Counted from the stretch's first letter, positions 47,096 through 59,677 are shown. The stretch is DNA of 64,000 bases from Mesaphorura yosii (GCA_009869945.1 WIXG01000349.1:1-64000), one strand, 5' to 3'. Notes: generated by a model not told the origin, from the letters alone. A program made the numbers and translations.

Positions 47096-47949
47096 TGTTG
47101 GAGTCTGCGGTCAACGTCAGAGTCCAGTCAAGACAGTGTCTATGTTGTACAATTGAACTCATTTCCTGTACTGACTGGCTGACCAACCGTCCGTATTTTC
47201 ATTATGTAATACTCATGCCCGAATTCGTAATGAGGTTAAAAGCCACGGCCAGAAAGTAGTTCAGGATCAGCACACGTGCGAGCGGCGAACAGGCGGGCAG
47301 GCAGGCATGAATTGCGATTGCGGAAAGCAACCGAAACTAAAAGACCGGTGAAGGTATCAATTTCATGCCTATTTCCTTCCAACCCACGACCACGAGTCGG
47401 GACCAGAAATGAGAGCAATGACAGAACCGGGCAATACGCACAATCGAACTTGAACAGGCAAGAATCAATTATTCATCCCACGCACGTTGCACGAACCTTT
47501 AACCCACTAAAACTGCTCGTGGTTCCGGAGTGCCCCACATTCAGGTGGAGCAACAGGTGAGCCAGGAAGCAACACAGAAATCATGACCGTGCGTGGGCAT
47601 TGAACATGGAAACATTTGTGAATGTCTTCAATTGCTGACTTTCAATCTGACCTCAATTAAACCAGGCCAGTTTCTGGTATGCCTCTAGTGCGAATTCTGC
47701 ATTTCGTGCTAACCTTATGATCTTAACTTCTTCAGCATTCCAAGCCGGTGTCAAAAGCGGCTGATTGATTTATTCAGCAAAGTCTTCATGTTTTAGAAAA
47801 TGGAATTCCTCTAGCCTATGAAGTTAACGTTAATCATTTAAATTCTAATTTACTCTAGACTCTAGATAACTTGAATAAAATTAACATTAGTATGTACATG
47901 CGTATTTATTGCTGCGCAGTAATTTATTGGTATTATTGTCAATGTTTCG
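47096..47949. other. Spacer between the chemoreceptor and Fuseless
   Basis: Chemoreceptor promoter region and Fuseless 3' UTR. A plus-strand open frame at 47276-47560 has no motif or splice context. Confidence 0.4.
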
Positions 47950-49584
47950 TTAGGATTTACGTTGTGCCATCATTTCCAGCTCTTCCTCATCACACGAACT
48001 GTCGATATTTCTCAGGCCAGGGTACATGAGCGGTTCTGCAAATGCCTTGGCTTTCTGCTGGTGTGCATTCGGATTTTGCAGTATCTTTCTCTGCTTCTCG
48101 TCTCCTGTCTTGTTAGAATTAGCACGTCCTGCATTTAACGGCGATAAGCTCGACCTTCTGGCCTGGTCCCTCTTCTCTGTAGTATTTGAATACACTTGTG
48201 GCGAAGAAAGGAAGTAACGGAAGACCCAAGGTTCTGGACACTCGCTGGATTCTGGGGCCTTCTCGTACAGTAGTGTGATGTACGACCACGGCCAGTCTGG
48301 CAAAGTTTCAAGGTCACAGTCAATTGTTACTCCTCGAGCCGCGATGCTTGAGATACAGCCGAAGAATGCTGACCCCAGCAGCCCAACGACTGTAGTGACC
48401 CACTCGCTGAGCAGAGGTGTCTCGAACACGACGAGCAGGTTGTACAGCTCCCAGAGCCCTCTCCATGCTAGTACACACGATATAAATCCAACGATAGTGA
48501 ATATGTCAAATATGGCCAACTGCAGGAATCCTCTCTTGGACTTGGTTACGATTCTGAAGAAAAGTGGGTAAAAGAGGCACGTCACAAGCATGAGTGCATA
48601 TCCAACGGCGAGTGACACGAGCGATGAGGTCATCTTGTCATCCGGGTAGAGGTACGCGTCCGCGAGATTCCACAGACCTCGCCACGAGAAGATCACGAGT
48701 GACTGGACCACAAACACAGAGAAGAAGCAATCACACAAGAACATCCATCGAGATTCGTCCCTCCACACAGTTTCGAAGCGCAGTGGATAATCGTGAATAG
48801 AGTGAGTTTCGTCCACTTGAACCAGCAGCGGTGGGCTCAGCACGTTTGTAAACACTTTGAGCACAAAGGAAATCACAACTCCTATCACCAGCGTCATGAT
48901 CGCAGACGACACTTCTGCTCCAGGCTCAGTTTCGTCGTCGATGATCACCCAAAGTCCTCGCCACTGATTCACGGAGCTGAAGGAGTGCACGGTGAGCAGG
49001 AATCTTGTGGCAACGTAAAAGGAAAGGTATCCGATACGGGATGGATGAATGTAGTATTTTAAAGGTTCTTGGAAGAAGTATAATCCCATCTGAAGTCCGT
49101 TTCCAAGCACGACTGACAGCCACGCTCCGCCGTAGCCGATGCTGTACGCATCCATGAGCTGCCATATCCCTCGCCAAAACCCGATGGTCAGTGGCAAGAC
49201 GATCAGCAGTGAGATGATCACATCGCAAATCTTATGTTTCGCACTCATTGGTCGATGTTTGTACTTGAAGTAGTTGCTGGGCATTGAATTCCGGGCGTAC
49301 GCGTACTTTGCGCTGTGGTCAGTCACCGGGTCACTGTTCGAAGAGTACCGATTGTTTCGACAGTAGCTTTTCGGAGATGATTTATTCGGAAATGTCTGTT
49401 CATCATCTTCTTGCCCTCGCCTGTGCTTGGTTGCTGTTGCTGGGAGGAGACGCAGCGCCCCATCGGACTGGTCCACTTGCTTTCGATCACTCGCACTGTT
49501 TGTACTTGAGGGTAAATTGAGAATCTCAAAGCTATTCTTCTTGCTCTTGCTTTTACTGAAACCACTGCCGTTGTCCATACTCAT
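47950..49584 (-). CDS. fusl: Fuseless-like presynaptic multi-pass membrane protein
   Basis: A single long exon; the first in-frame ATG is at 49584, giving 544 residues. An acceptor-like TTCCAG at 49629-49634 suggests that the exon starts just upstream after a 5' UTR intron. A disordered N-terminus of about 115 residues precedes an eight-helix region built from four repeated units. Each unit carries a WRGxW motif (FWRGIWQL, QWRGLWVI, SWRGLWNL, AWRGLWEL). In Drosophila, Fuseless is needed at presynaptic active zones for calcium-channel clustering and transmitter release. The C-terminal cytosolic tail is basic and Ser-rich. Confidence 0.8.
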   Translation of the reverse strand: MSMDNGSGFSKSKSKKNSFEILNLPSSTNSASDRKQVDQSDGALRLLPATATKHRRGQEDDEQTFPNKSSPKSYCRNNRYSSNSDPVTDHSAKYAYARNSMPSNYFKYKHRPMSAKHKICDVIISLLIVLPLTIGFWRGIWQLMDAYSIGYGGAWLSVVLGNGLQMGLYFFQEPLKYYIHPSRIGYLSFYVATRFLLTVHSFSSVNQWRGLWVIIDDETEPGAEVSSAIMTLVIGVVISFVLKVFTNVLSPPLLVQVDETHSIHDYPLRFETVWRDESRWMFLCDCFFSVFVVQSLVIFSWRGLWNLADAYLYPDDKMTSSLVSLAVGYALMLVTCLFYPLFFRIVTKSKRGFLQLAIFDIFTIVGFISCVLAWRGLWELYNLLVVFETPLLSEWVTTVVGLLGSAFFGCISSIAARGVTIDCDLETLPDWPWSYITLLYEKAPESSECPEPWVFRYFLSSPQVYSNTTEKRDQARRSSLSPLNAGRANSNKTGDEKQRKILQNPNAHQQKAKAFAEPLMYPGLRNIDSSCDEEELEMMAQRKS

Positions 49585-52195
49585 TGCATGTGATTGCGCA
49601 AATTGTCGCGAAGGCTGCGTGGTCACTGGAATCTAAACTCGTGGACGAAGAATGATTTATAGGAGAATTAGAGTCATATTATTTTCGTTAATAAGTCCAT
49701 TTAAAATAATCTCGCGTACTTACATTTATATCTGTGGACAAAGACCAGCTCCGCCTCCAGATGACTTACAGCAGTAGCCATTCCTTCACGTTGATGATGA
49801 TCTCCATCGTTGCAATCACGAATTATTATATAATTACTTAAATCAGTCAAATGAGTGGCAAGTGGAAGGGTTTTATGACGAGACGACTTGAGATTTTGAC
49901 CCTGCTAACTCACCACGAACACGAGTTGCTGTCGCGGCTTGTTTGCACCATGTAAAATAAGTTGACGATGATGAACTCCAAGTGCGCGTACGGCTGATGG
50001 AAGCGGCGGTCTATAATTTTGCTCTGGAGAGCGCTGCTGTCGCTGATTTGAAGTCTTCATATCTCCGTAATTAGTTTCGACACTCGCACTCACGCTCATT
50101 TTTACATTTGCACTGGATTCGGATAGCAGCACGCTATGGTTACTCTCGTACTCGAGGTGGAAGCGGTGCGGTGAGTCTTCATCACTAGTATCACAGAGTT
50201 TTGAGCTCCAATTAACTGTAAATGACGGCAACACAGACTGCAGCAGGCTCAGGCGAGACCGCAACACAGAGCACAAGAAACACCGTACGTTCATTCACTG
50301 TGTCATTACACAGCAGAGAAGTAAACCACAATTGTAAAATTGTGTCAAGTTGGTTTACGATTTATTGAACGCGGGCGACTGGCAAGTATCAACAGGAAAT
50401 GATTTCCGAAAGACTGAAAGATCTAAAGCTGATTTCGAACTGGATTCTTATGTTAAAACTTTTACAATTCAGGATGCACCTTTCACATAGTTCGGCCGTA
50501 CGAAGATGAAAAGGGATACAAAAAGTATGAATACTCGGATAACAGTAAATGAGTTCTTCGTTGCACTCTGCGTGGTACGACCAAAAGCACAGTGAACTCG
50601 TCGCCTCAGACCTTTTGGCAACGCAACGCAACTACGCAACGCGGTCTAAGTCTATTGTCCTGTGCTATTGCCATTCACTTCATCCGTTCTCATTGCATAG
50701 CATGGTGGCCTCTTGAAGGTCAAACTCATTTTCTGTCAACTTTATGCACCCAGGCAATGCCAGAATTCGCATTAAAGTTAAACCCCCACAATCCTACCTC
50801 CATAAGTGCCACAAGTGTATAATTCCCCATGTGCTGCTGCAGCTGCGTCTAAAATATGAACGATAAATGATAAACCACAAACTGTATATGCGGGACAAAA
50901 TTAGCATAACATACGGATCTTTGCGCCTTGCGTATGCTATGGTGTTTAGTGTGCAGTAGCCAGTAGCATGCAATTTTTAACTGCTTCCATGTCTGAAAGT
51001 TGGAGTTGGAGTTAGAGTACTCTAAAAATACGCCGAAGTCGGAGTGTCAACATCTGACGCGATTCCGAGCACAAATTCTGCGAACGAAAAACGCGTACAC
51101 GCGTGGGAGAGCCGGTGAACGGCCGATTTTGTCTGATATGAGGTAGATCACTCTAATGATGTGATCACGTTGTCATTTCTTGTGCGAAGATAGATTTGCG
51201 CAGTTTTGCTTTGCAAAATGAACAAGTAATAGAACAAAATGCACAATGTTAAGCTCATTGTGGTTTTATCAGTCTTTGAGCCATACAGCCTCCCGACGCG
51301 TATTTTACCAATGCAATGCAATTGAGGAAATCTGAGACAAAGGCAAATTGATGTCTTAATTTTAATTATTCACTTGTCTAACAACCCGCATTTGAGGGTT
51401 GGCAATGAACTATACCCTAAGATGATAATGTAACATACTTGCACTCACGACATTCACGAGTTCATGTTTTTCGTAAGACTAGACTTGTATTTCAGATTCC
51501 AGACACTCAATCATTCTTATTATCGCACTTCAGACGTCTTAGTCTGCAATTTAGTCGACGCTCGCCGATGTTCTATGCTACATTTGCAGGTCGTGGTCGT
51601 GGGTCTTCAAATGTGGGTCATGATAGTCATGACCTCTGCGTTGTCATACTTTTTTTTTAATTTTAGGAATAAAGTTAAAGTAAAGTTCGGCTCATATTGC
51701 AGAATGCAACCAAATCAATTTTAATCGCTTCACTCGAAAAGCAAGGGCTGGCTTTAGGTAAACAAATTCGACTTTTTAATTGCCCTTCATTTTATGCTCA
51801 CACAATTCAAGGAATTATTATTGCAAAGGGCAAGTGCAGAGGACAAGAAACATGACAAATAAGCACTAGCAACTGACACTCGAGTGTGAATCTGTTAATT
51901 TCATTAGACAATTCAAGGAAAGCCCATCCATCTGCTTAGTCATCGCTTTTCTTGACCTGTACAAAGTCTTTATCATAATTCCTTGCGAAGGTAGTCAAAT
52001 AAAATGGTCAGTAGGCTGAATGGAAAGTTTTAATCAAAGCGGTAACGTACTGAGATGGCGTTGATCATTCCATAAATAATCCTTACGAAAGATCTCGCTA
52101 ATTAACCTGCAAGGGTATCTTGCTTGCCAAGTCAAGCCTTGGATACTGCTACCTGTTGAATCCAACTCCATGCTAGCATGTGCGAAATTAACTGT
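49585..52195. other. Long region with no supported coding gene
   Basis: Includes a minus-strand open frame of 129 codons (49905-50294) ending near a GTGGTGAGT donor. Its phase does not fit the Fuseless exon, so it may be 5' UTR exon material of that gene or chance. The rest is AT-rich and I see no RNA gene. Confidence 0.45.
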
Positions 52196-52203
52196 TATAA
52201 AAG
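52196..52203 (+). promoter_or_regulatory. TATA box of the secreted Kazal gene
   Basis: TATAAAAG 91 bp upstream of the ATG at 52294, consistent with a strong tissue-specific promoter. Confidence 0.6.
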
Positions 52204-52293
52204 GTTCAGATTTTCAGGGTGAATTTGTCATTATTGTTGCTTCTCCTTTGAAATTTGTTTTTTTTTGACTGTTTCAAACCTCTTCTCTCCAAC

Positions 52294-52905
52294 ATGTATA
52301 AAAGTATTTTCCTATTCGTCTTGTCCTGTGCTGTATTTATCGCACAAGCGGAACAGCAGGCATCGCATTACCCGTACCCGTCGGGTCAATCAAGTCCTAC
52401 CGGCCATGACAGCCCTCAGATCCTTCCAGTACCAGGCCCCCACGACCCGCAGCAGCAGGGTCAACAACAACCGGGACAGCCACAACTTACGCGAGACATT
52501 CCGGCAGACCAGCCGCACCCACAGCCGCCAGCAGGGTTAGGAGAATTTGGTACCAGTTCGACGAGTACGCAGGGACCCTACTTCGATCATTCGGTTGGAC
52601 AAGGATCATCAAGTGGAGATAATCGAGTTCTTGTAAGCACTTGTTATACTTTTCTTAGCTTTGTTAATTTTAAAATCAAGTGACATCTTTTCTCCAGAAT
52701 GAGCCGAAGTTCTGCACCAAAGAATACGAGCCGGTGTGTGGCAGCGATGGCAAAACGTACTCAAACAGTTGCATGCTAAACTTAGCCCGGAGATCGGACT
52801 CAAGTAATTTCTCTGTGTTCCAGTAATTACTCAAGTTAATTTTAATGCAAACAATTCTCGTCTCCTCCTACAGGTTTGTTTATGACAAGACATGGAGAGT
52901 GTTGA
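52294..52905 (+). CDS. Secreted protein with Gln/Pro-rich region and one Kazal domain
   Basis: Exons 52294-52632, 52698-52803 and 52874-52905 give 477 nt, 158 residues. A signal peptide ([19 protein letters not shown]) precedes about 90 residues rich in Gln, Pro, Ser and Gly, then a single Kazal domain at the very C-terminus. The domain reads [17 protein letters not shown], then SCMLNLA and finally GEC before the stop. The P1 position (two after the second Cys) is Lys, predicting inhibition of trypsin-like proteases. A TATA box lies close upstream, which suggests high expression in a secretory tissue. Confidence 0.87.
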
Positions 52906-53475
52906 AGCAGTCCCACGGATAGGACGGCTGCCTGGCCGAGGGCTCCGGTTGTGTTCCGCGAGCTGATACTAATTTAGCCCAACTTAATGGCGGATCTGTC
53001 TTTATGCTTCTTCTGATTTGTTTCTATTTGCAGTCTTCAAGTTTCTGTTACCCACGTTCGTCAAGTTCTACAATAAATATTAAACTGCTAATATTAATGC
53101 TTCGTTCTGGTCCATTCATTACAAGAAAATTCGAATTCATTATCAGGATGAAGGGTTCACCCTAATCGAGTCTCTTTTCTTTTTAATGACGGCCATTTGT
53201 GGCCAGGGCTTGCAAATCACAACAGCATGAGAACCCGAACAATGAAACCTGTTTGTTATTGCAAGGATTCTGATGCGTTCATACTGCGAAGAGGGCTGCA
53301 AAAATTCAAAGATAATTCCGCATTGGGAAAATGTTACGATCTTATTTTGGGTCCGTGATTGTAATTTCTGATCTAACTAATTGACTTCCGATAGTTTAGT
53401 TTAACCGTACGGCTCAAAGATTGTATGAAAATGTGAGAAGCACTACCCTTGATTGACATAAAATCATCATTCATT
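52906..53475. other. Spacer between the Kazal and M3 peptidase genes
   Basis: 3' UTR, then AT-rich promoter region. No exon seen. Confidence 0.4.
53072..53077 (+). terminator. Poly(A) signal of the Kazal gene
   Basis: AATAAA about 170 bp after the stop. Confidence 0.5.
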
Positions 53476-56400
53476 ATGCTCGTGAGTAAAGCGATGCCGA
53501 CGTACTGCAAACTTTTGAGGAGTGCTAATTTAATTAAAGTGTGCTCGTTCGATAAGAGCCATCTTAGCCGCCTTAACATTCGCAGCTTTACACGAAGATA
53601 TAGCCGAAGTCGATTTATTGGACTTCTGAGTCGTGATCGAGATAAAACGCCCGGCTACTTCTTTGTGTAAGTGAAACATTGATGTATGGCTAGTTGGAAT
53701 ACTGCTGAATACTATAGAATTTGATACACAGATTCCCTGAGGTTCCGGCAAACTCAACACCTGAATCTAATCAGCTTCTTGCAAGTCTTGAGAAACAGGA
53801 GTTCGGAGACTTCTCTGAGGTTACGAAAGAAGATTGCGGCGCAGCAGTCCTGAAATTGGCGTTAGAATACGAAGCAAGTGTCTGGGGAATCGATGAAAAG
53901 ATACGAGGAACAAAAGAACCAAATCTAGAAATCTTGAAAGATTTGGAGACGTCAGCTGTTCAGTTTGAGACAGTTTGGAGCATACTAAACACGCTCTATA
54001 TTTGTAAAGGAAATGAATTCATTACAGAAAATGGGTACAGAAAATTAATTGAGAGAGCGAGGATGGCTAGAAATCGAAGGTTCACCAGCGAACCCATTTA
54101 CTATTATTGCAAGGTAAGAATCGTCGATTGACTCTTTGTCCTCATCGTATCATAGTACTAAACTAATGAATAAAAATTGTGCTCTTGCTCTTGTGATTTA
54201 CAGGAACTGTCTTCGAATAAAGACTTGGGCGCCCCTGCGCGTCGGCTGGTGGACAAATTCGTCCTTGAAGGAAAGCTTTCTGGAATTGAATTGACTGGAA
54301 CGGCCAAAGAGCATTATAGCAAAGTGTCGAATGAGTTGGTGAAATTCAAGGAGCAATACAGGGAAAGTTTGGAAGAAGCGACAAAGAGATTTCAACAATT
54401 GATCGTTGATCCAAAGTATATGGGAGAAATGCCAAATCACGAATTGAGAGCTTTCGCAAAAGACAAGTAGGACAATAAATATTCTTGCTCGAGACTTTAA
54501 CGAATCTTATCAAACTAGCATTCGTTCCTGTGCTTCTTCCTTCTAAGGTCACAACCAACCAGAGTACCGTGGACCGTCAGGCTTGACCCTCCTTTATGTC
54601 AGAATTTTGTGCGATATTGCCCGGAAAGAGCACTCAGATGGAATACTTGGCAGGCGAACGTCAGCAGATGCTCTGGCCTTGCCGACAAATTGATTTCAAA
54701 CGCGTTGTGCATTGAGGAAATTCGATCTAGAAGGTAATCACAAAGCAGCAAAGATGTCATATACCATCATTGCCTAATACTAACTTACTTTAGGAAACAA
54801 CAAGCGAAACTTCTTGGATTTGAAAATTATGCTCAGTTTTCTATGATGACAAAAATGGCCGGCTCAATAGAAAATGTTCAGTCAATGATAGCAACCTTAC
54901 ATCACCGTGCCATACCCGCTCAGAAGCAAGAATTAGCGCAACTTCAAACGTTCGCTGAGTCCAGGGGATTTGAATATGATCTTCAGCAGTGGGACATTGA
55001 ATTTTACAGGAGAAAGGAAGCGAAAAGTTTGTTCGAGTAAGCGGAAACGGACGTTAAATTATGACTTACCGTAACAGCTTGAGTGATTTGTTTTATATGT
55101 GGTTTCAGAATCGATCACGATACAGCGCTGGCCGAGTATTTTTCTTACCCGACTGTCCTCAAGTTCTTGTTTAAACTATGCAGCCAGCTATTTTCAATTG
55201 AAATTGTCCAAGTGCCCAACCCTCGTCCGTGGCATGCAACTGTAGATTATTATACAGTTGTTGAAAACGGCCAAGAGATCGGATCATTTTTCATTGACCC
55301 GTACGAGAGAAAAGGGAAACAAAGATTCGGATCCTGGTTATTTGGAAATCAGTGCAAAAGCTTCAAACGCCAGCCGTTAGCGACTCTTGTATTCAATTTC
55401 CCTGAACAGTTGTACGGGAAACCATCGTTGTTGAGTTTCGGCCAGGTGGAAACACTTTTCAGAAAGGTGAGTTATCATTCACCAATAATCTAAATTGAAA
55501 TAAAGTTTTAATTTGAGAACCGCTGTAATTTCACAGTTTGGGTCACTTCTGCAACACGTGCTGACGAAGGTTGAATGGAGTGAAGTGAACGGCCAAAATA
55601 ATATTGAGTGGGATTCTCTTCATGTTCCGGAGCATTTCCTTTCATTATGGTAAATCGCACCGCATTGTAAACTATGGTTCTTTCTAATTCCGGTATTTCA
55701 TATGGGCAGGCTAACCAATGAAGCAGCCTTGTCAGAGTTAGCGGTACATTGGGACTCAGGAGAGCACCTACCCGTTGAAAAGTTGAAGGATATAGTCAAT
55801 TGGAGGAAGCATTTAGCCGGTTTTGACTTGTCGCAAGAATTATTTAAAAGCGCTTTAGATATCGAATTACACAGCAGGTACTACCCCATTTTGAACTTCT
55901 CATTCTAGCAATAATAATTGTTCAAAACATTGAAACGTGCAAAGTAATCGCTTTCTTTTGTAGAAACGATTACTGGAGAGAGATTGTGAAGTCACTTTTC
56001 CCCAAGTACAATCTTCTTCCGATGGACAAGTCAGATGCAATGCTTTGTTCCTTTTCTGAAATATTTACCGGTGGGCAAGCGGCGGCGTATTATTCCTCGT
56101 TGTGGTCAAGAATGCTGGCGGCTGACATTTACTGTGCACTTGTCGAGAGTCCGGATAATCAAAGAGAATATGGCAGAAGGTGAGACGTCAGAGGCATCAG
56201 AGTCATGTGTGCTGCAGTTCCCAAATGGCATAAAAAAATTTTTCATCTTGCGTATAGGTTCAGGGAATCTTATCTAGCACTTGGAGGATCACAGCACCCT
56301 GGTGAAGTATTCAGACTGATTCGTGGCAGAGACCCTTCTCCAGAGTCTCTTCTATGGTCGCTTGGATTAGACAAGTATGGAATTCAAAAGGTGGAGCAGA

Positions 56401-56525
56401 AAAGTGCCGCCGGCGTCGGACGTACCGGACTTGGGGAAGTTAAACCGGTTGCTCCGATCGAAAACGTGGTTGTTAGTACAGCCGAACCTGGAGACAAGAA
56501 GGAGAAACTGAAGAAACGAGCCTGA
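53476..56525 (+). CDS. M3-family oligopeptidase homologue lacking the zinc site
   Basis: Ten exons (53476-53666, 53732-54113, 54204-54466, 54548-54733, 54794-55036, 55109-55466, 55537-55649, 55710-55877, 55964-56179, 56258-56525) give 2,388 nt, 795 residues. The basic N-terminus suits mitochondrial import. The oligopeptidase A/thimet fold is clear: LLGFENYAQFSMMTKMAGS, GSFFIDPYERKGKQ, VEWSEVNGQNNIEWD and ALGGSQHPGEVFRLIRGRDPSPESLLW near the end. Active M3 enzymes carry FHEFGH. Here the segment is FRKFGS, split by an intron between Lys and Phe (55466/55537). The downstream Glu ligand position in the E-x-P-S-Q block is His (SLHVPEHF). Both zinc His, the catalytic Glu and the third ligand are thus absent. 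I infer a non-catalytic binding or scaffold protein. The rest of the frame is intact, so it is not an ordinary pseudogene. Confidence 0.87.
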
Positions 56526-57387
56526 ACTCAAGCGAATTCAAATAGTGTGTGTCCGTAAAATGAGTGACGCAATCCGAAATCAGCCAATCAAGATTTAACC
56601 AAGTGATTGTGAAGCATTATGCAATAATTGACGTCTTGAGCTCAGGCTCAAATGTGATGCTGCGTGTGTTTAGAGAGTAGTAATTATTTTTAGTTATTTA
56701 TACTGTCGCTAAACTGCAAAAATAAAAATGCCTCAGAGTTAATTCAATTGATGCTTTCAATGCTAGACGATGGGTCCCTCTGTCCCAACTACGGACTAAC
56801 TCATCTCAAATTGATTCACCTTCACCTCATCCCTTCGAACTCTAATTCGAAAAGTCGCAATCACGCACACGCACGTGAACTGCACGAATTAATTTCATGG
56901 AATAATTGCAGCCCGCGAGCGAATTGAGTCTCTGGATCACTAAATTTATGGCTTCGTGGCCCGCTTAGCAAAAAAATATGCCCTACCTTCACCATTTTCG
57001 TGCAACACTCCTTTCAAAAACTGGATTTTGTACTCTAATTTACATAATGAAAAAGTATGTGGAGAGCATTACTCATAAATATGCCAAAACTTGTTTTTCT
57101 ATTATTGGCCAACACCTGAAGACTCAAGAGGACCAGCATTGAGCGAGTCCCAGGTCTTTGTCCGAAAAATTGCACCGCGCTTACAAATTATGAGCAATAA
57201 ATCTGTAATGCGCGATAAATGTCAGGGTTTTTCGTGCAAAAAATTGGGAATATGAGGAAAATGGGCGTTTTCGTATCTTGAAAAGGACTGGAAGGTCAGT
57301 TCAAAGTGAAATGTGCCATGAACCTTTCTCACGAAAGCGGAGAGGCATTGAAATTCGGACGCGTCGCGTCGCTGGAAGAAAGTCAGG
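56526..57387. other. M3 gene 3' UTR and serpin promoter region
   Basis: Holds AATAAA at 56721-56726 and no supported exon. Confidence 0.45.
56721..56726 (+). terminator. Poly(A) signal of the M3 peptidase homologue
   Basis: AATAAA about 196 bp after the stop. Confidence 0.55.
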
Positions 57388-57395
57388 TATAAAAG
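57388..57395 (+). promoter_or_regulatory. TATA box of the serpin gene
   Basis: TATAAAAG 79 bp upstream of the ATG at 57474, leaving room for a short leader. Confidence 0.6.
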
Positions 57396-57473
57396 GACGG
57401 CACGAATCTATGATCATAACTTCACTTGGCTTCTTACCTCTCTCTACCTGTCCTATCTCTCTTCGCTTCAACC

Positions 57474-59677
57474 ATGTACAAATTCATTGCATTTATGTTA
57501 GTGGCGATTGTTGCCGTGTCCCTCGGCGGCAACCCTCGCGATAGTCGCGATTACTCGAGCGGTGGATACAACAATCAGCAACAGCGCCAGACGTTCCAGC
57601 ACCAAACCCAAAATCAGCAGTTCCAACATCAAAGGAATCAGTACCAACCCAACCAACAGTACCAGAATACCAATAATCAGCAATACCAATTCCAACAGCC
57701 ACAGCAGGTTCGTCAACAATACCAGCAACAGTCGCAGTCGCAATACAATCAACACCAGAACCAGCGCAACTACAACGTGCGAAAGTTGACACGCGACGAC
57801 GCTCCAGAAGCTAGCAACCCACTTCTCAGCCCTGAGTACCTCCAGGCCTTCCGTGAATTCACTCTTGATTTGCTGCGTCAATCGTACTACGACGAGGCAC
57901 ACGAAAGGTCCGGTGTGGTCGCGTACAGCACCTTCACAGTTGGACACCTTTTGGCTGCCATTAACGAAAGAGTTCTGAATGTTCCGAATGCCGGCATCCA
58001 AAGAGCGCTCAAGCTACGTGATCAAGATGTGGCACCCGCGTATGCGGGAATCGTCGACACTTTCCTTGAGGTGAGTTCGAATATTGAGTATGACACTTCT
58101 TGCCTGTCACGAACCCAATCTGGTTCACGGACAATTGCATCTTGCAGGATCCTCAAATTGAAGCGAGCAGTAACTTTTATACACCGGATCCAAATCTGAA
58201 AGTTACTCCAAACTATCCAAAACTCCACGTCGCCAAGCAAGTTCTCCAGCTCTACCAGAACCCACGGGCTTCCAGCGTCATCAACGAGGATATAAGAAGT
58301 GCGACCCACAGTGTGATTGACAACTTAGTTGTTCCAGAAGGTAACACATCACACAGAAATACTATGTGTTATGTAGTACATTTTCCTGTCGCATTTCTCT
58401 ACATTTTCTTTTCTCAAATTTTCAGTTCCACCTTTCAATCAGACAGCTGCTGGAGTCTTCGCTAACACGGTCTACTACAACAATCGGTGGGTCTACCCAT
58501 TTGTTCAGCTTGGCGAGAGACCGTTCCATGTGACCCCATCGAAGACAGTACAGGTACAAACTCTGGATGTGCAAGCGAATCTCCCAGTCACGGTTCACAA
58601 CAAGTACTCTGCCGTAGCCATCCCACTTGAAGGTGGTCTCAAGCATATCGTACTGGTCCAACCACGCGGAAGCATTAAGCAGTTTCTTCGCGAGTCAGTT
58701 GCCGACATATTCTTGCATTCCCCACAAACTTGGCAACAGCAGGTCGTTCGAGTTCAAGTCCCAGCACTCAACTTCACACTTGGAAGGAATTTCGCGGCCC
58801 AGTTGAATGAAGTAAGTTCTAAAGTCTGATCCAATCGCACTACTCGTAACAATACTTCATGATAGCATTTTTCCTTACGTAGCTCGCCGACTCTGAAATT
58901 CAGTGCCCAAGTCGTGGTGGTGTTCGTGACGATGTCGTTCCAGTGCACTACCTCCAGCCAATTGTGCAGGTGTATTCCAGCTTCTTTACGGCACAAGGAT
59001 TTGAACTGGCTGCTGCCAACGGTACGAAATTGACGACAGGCGTTATCTAATCTGTGCGATGTTGTAAAGCGATGTTTTGAATTATTCTGAAATTATGTTT
59101 AGGTGTCCAAGTTGAAAGGGAATTTAACGTTCAACCACCCAAGGCTTTGAGGGGTGGCTACGGCAATGACCACGTCCAAACACCAACCGTCGACAACTTG
59201 AACACGCTCAACGTGAAAACGGCTCGAGAAATCGATGCGGCCAATACTGCCACCCAAGTTCGGGCAAACACCGAATTTGTTTTCAACAAACCATACTTTG
59301 TGTACGCTCACGACGTGAAATTGGGAGCGGTCTCGTTCACAGCAGTCAAGAGTCCTGTGTTCGATCAGAGCAACCGAAGAACCGATCAAGCCCAGATGAA
59401 CCAGTATGGACAGCGTGCTCGCGGTGCGAGAGAACGTCAAGTCCGTCACATCTTGTCTCATGTGGACTTTGACGAAGAAAGCAAGCAGTATCGCTGGAAC
59501 TGTGGTGTTCACAACGACCACAATGTGGAACATAGTCACGATCATGGTCACGGTCATGGTCACGGTCACCACCCGGCACCGGCTCACCCTTCTCGACCTG
59601 TTGAGCAGACGACTCCAGTTCCAACTTGTGCCCCGGTCCCGGTGGCTCCAGTTCAAGGCCAAGGTCAATATTACTAA
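57474..59677 (+). CDS. Secreted serpin-fold protein with Gln/Asn-rich N-terminus and His-rich tail
   Basis: Exons 57474-58070, 58148-58340, 58426-58811, 58883-59021 and 59103-59677 total 1,890 nt, 629 residues. A signal peptide is followed by about 80 residues of Gln/Asn-rich sequence. The body matches serpins. AYSTFTVGHLLAAINE corresponds to the FSPxSI helix, FANTVYYNNRWVYPF to the NAIYFKGxWxxxF block, and VRVQVPALNF to the LPKF strand. A hinge-like FELAAANGVQV segment and a PYFVYAHD to FTAVKSPVF ending match the FLF-I and F-G-x-V-x-P closing strands. The reactive loop region appears unusually long (about 60 residues). A C-terminal tail has HGHGHGHG repeats and a Pro-rich end. Drosophila Necrotic also has a Gln-rich N-terminal extension. 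Whether it still inhibits proteases is unknown. Confidence 0.75.

Noticed and set aside
49905-50294. 129-codon minus-strand frame upstream of Fuseless
   Set aside because: It ends at a plausible donor but in a phase that gives an immediate stop when joined to the Fuseless exon, so it is more likely 5' UTR or chance.
57474-59677. Hemocyanin or hexamerin identity for the large secreted protein
   Set aside because: The order of blocks (FSP-like helix, NAIYF-like strand, LPKF-like strand, closing FLF-I strands) fits serpin. There are no copper-site His pairs, and the His residues are only in the repetitive tail.
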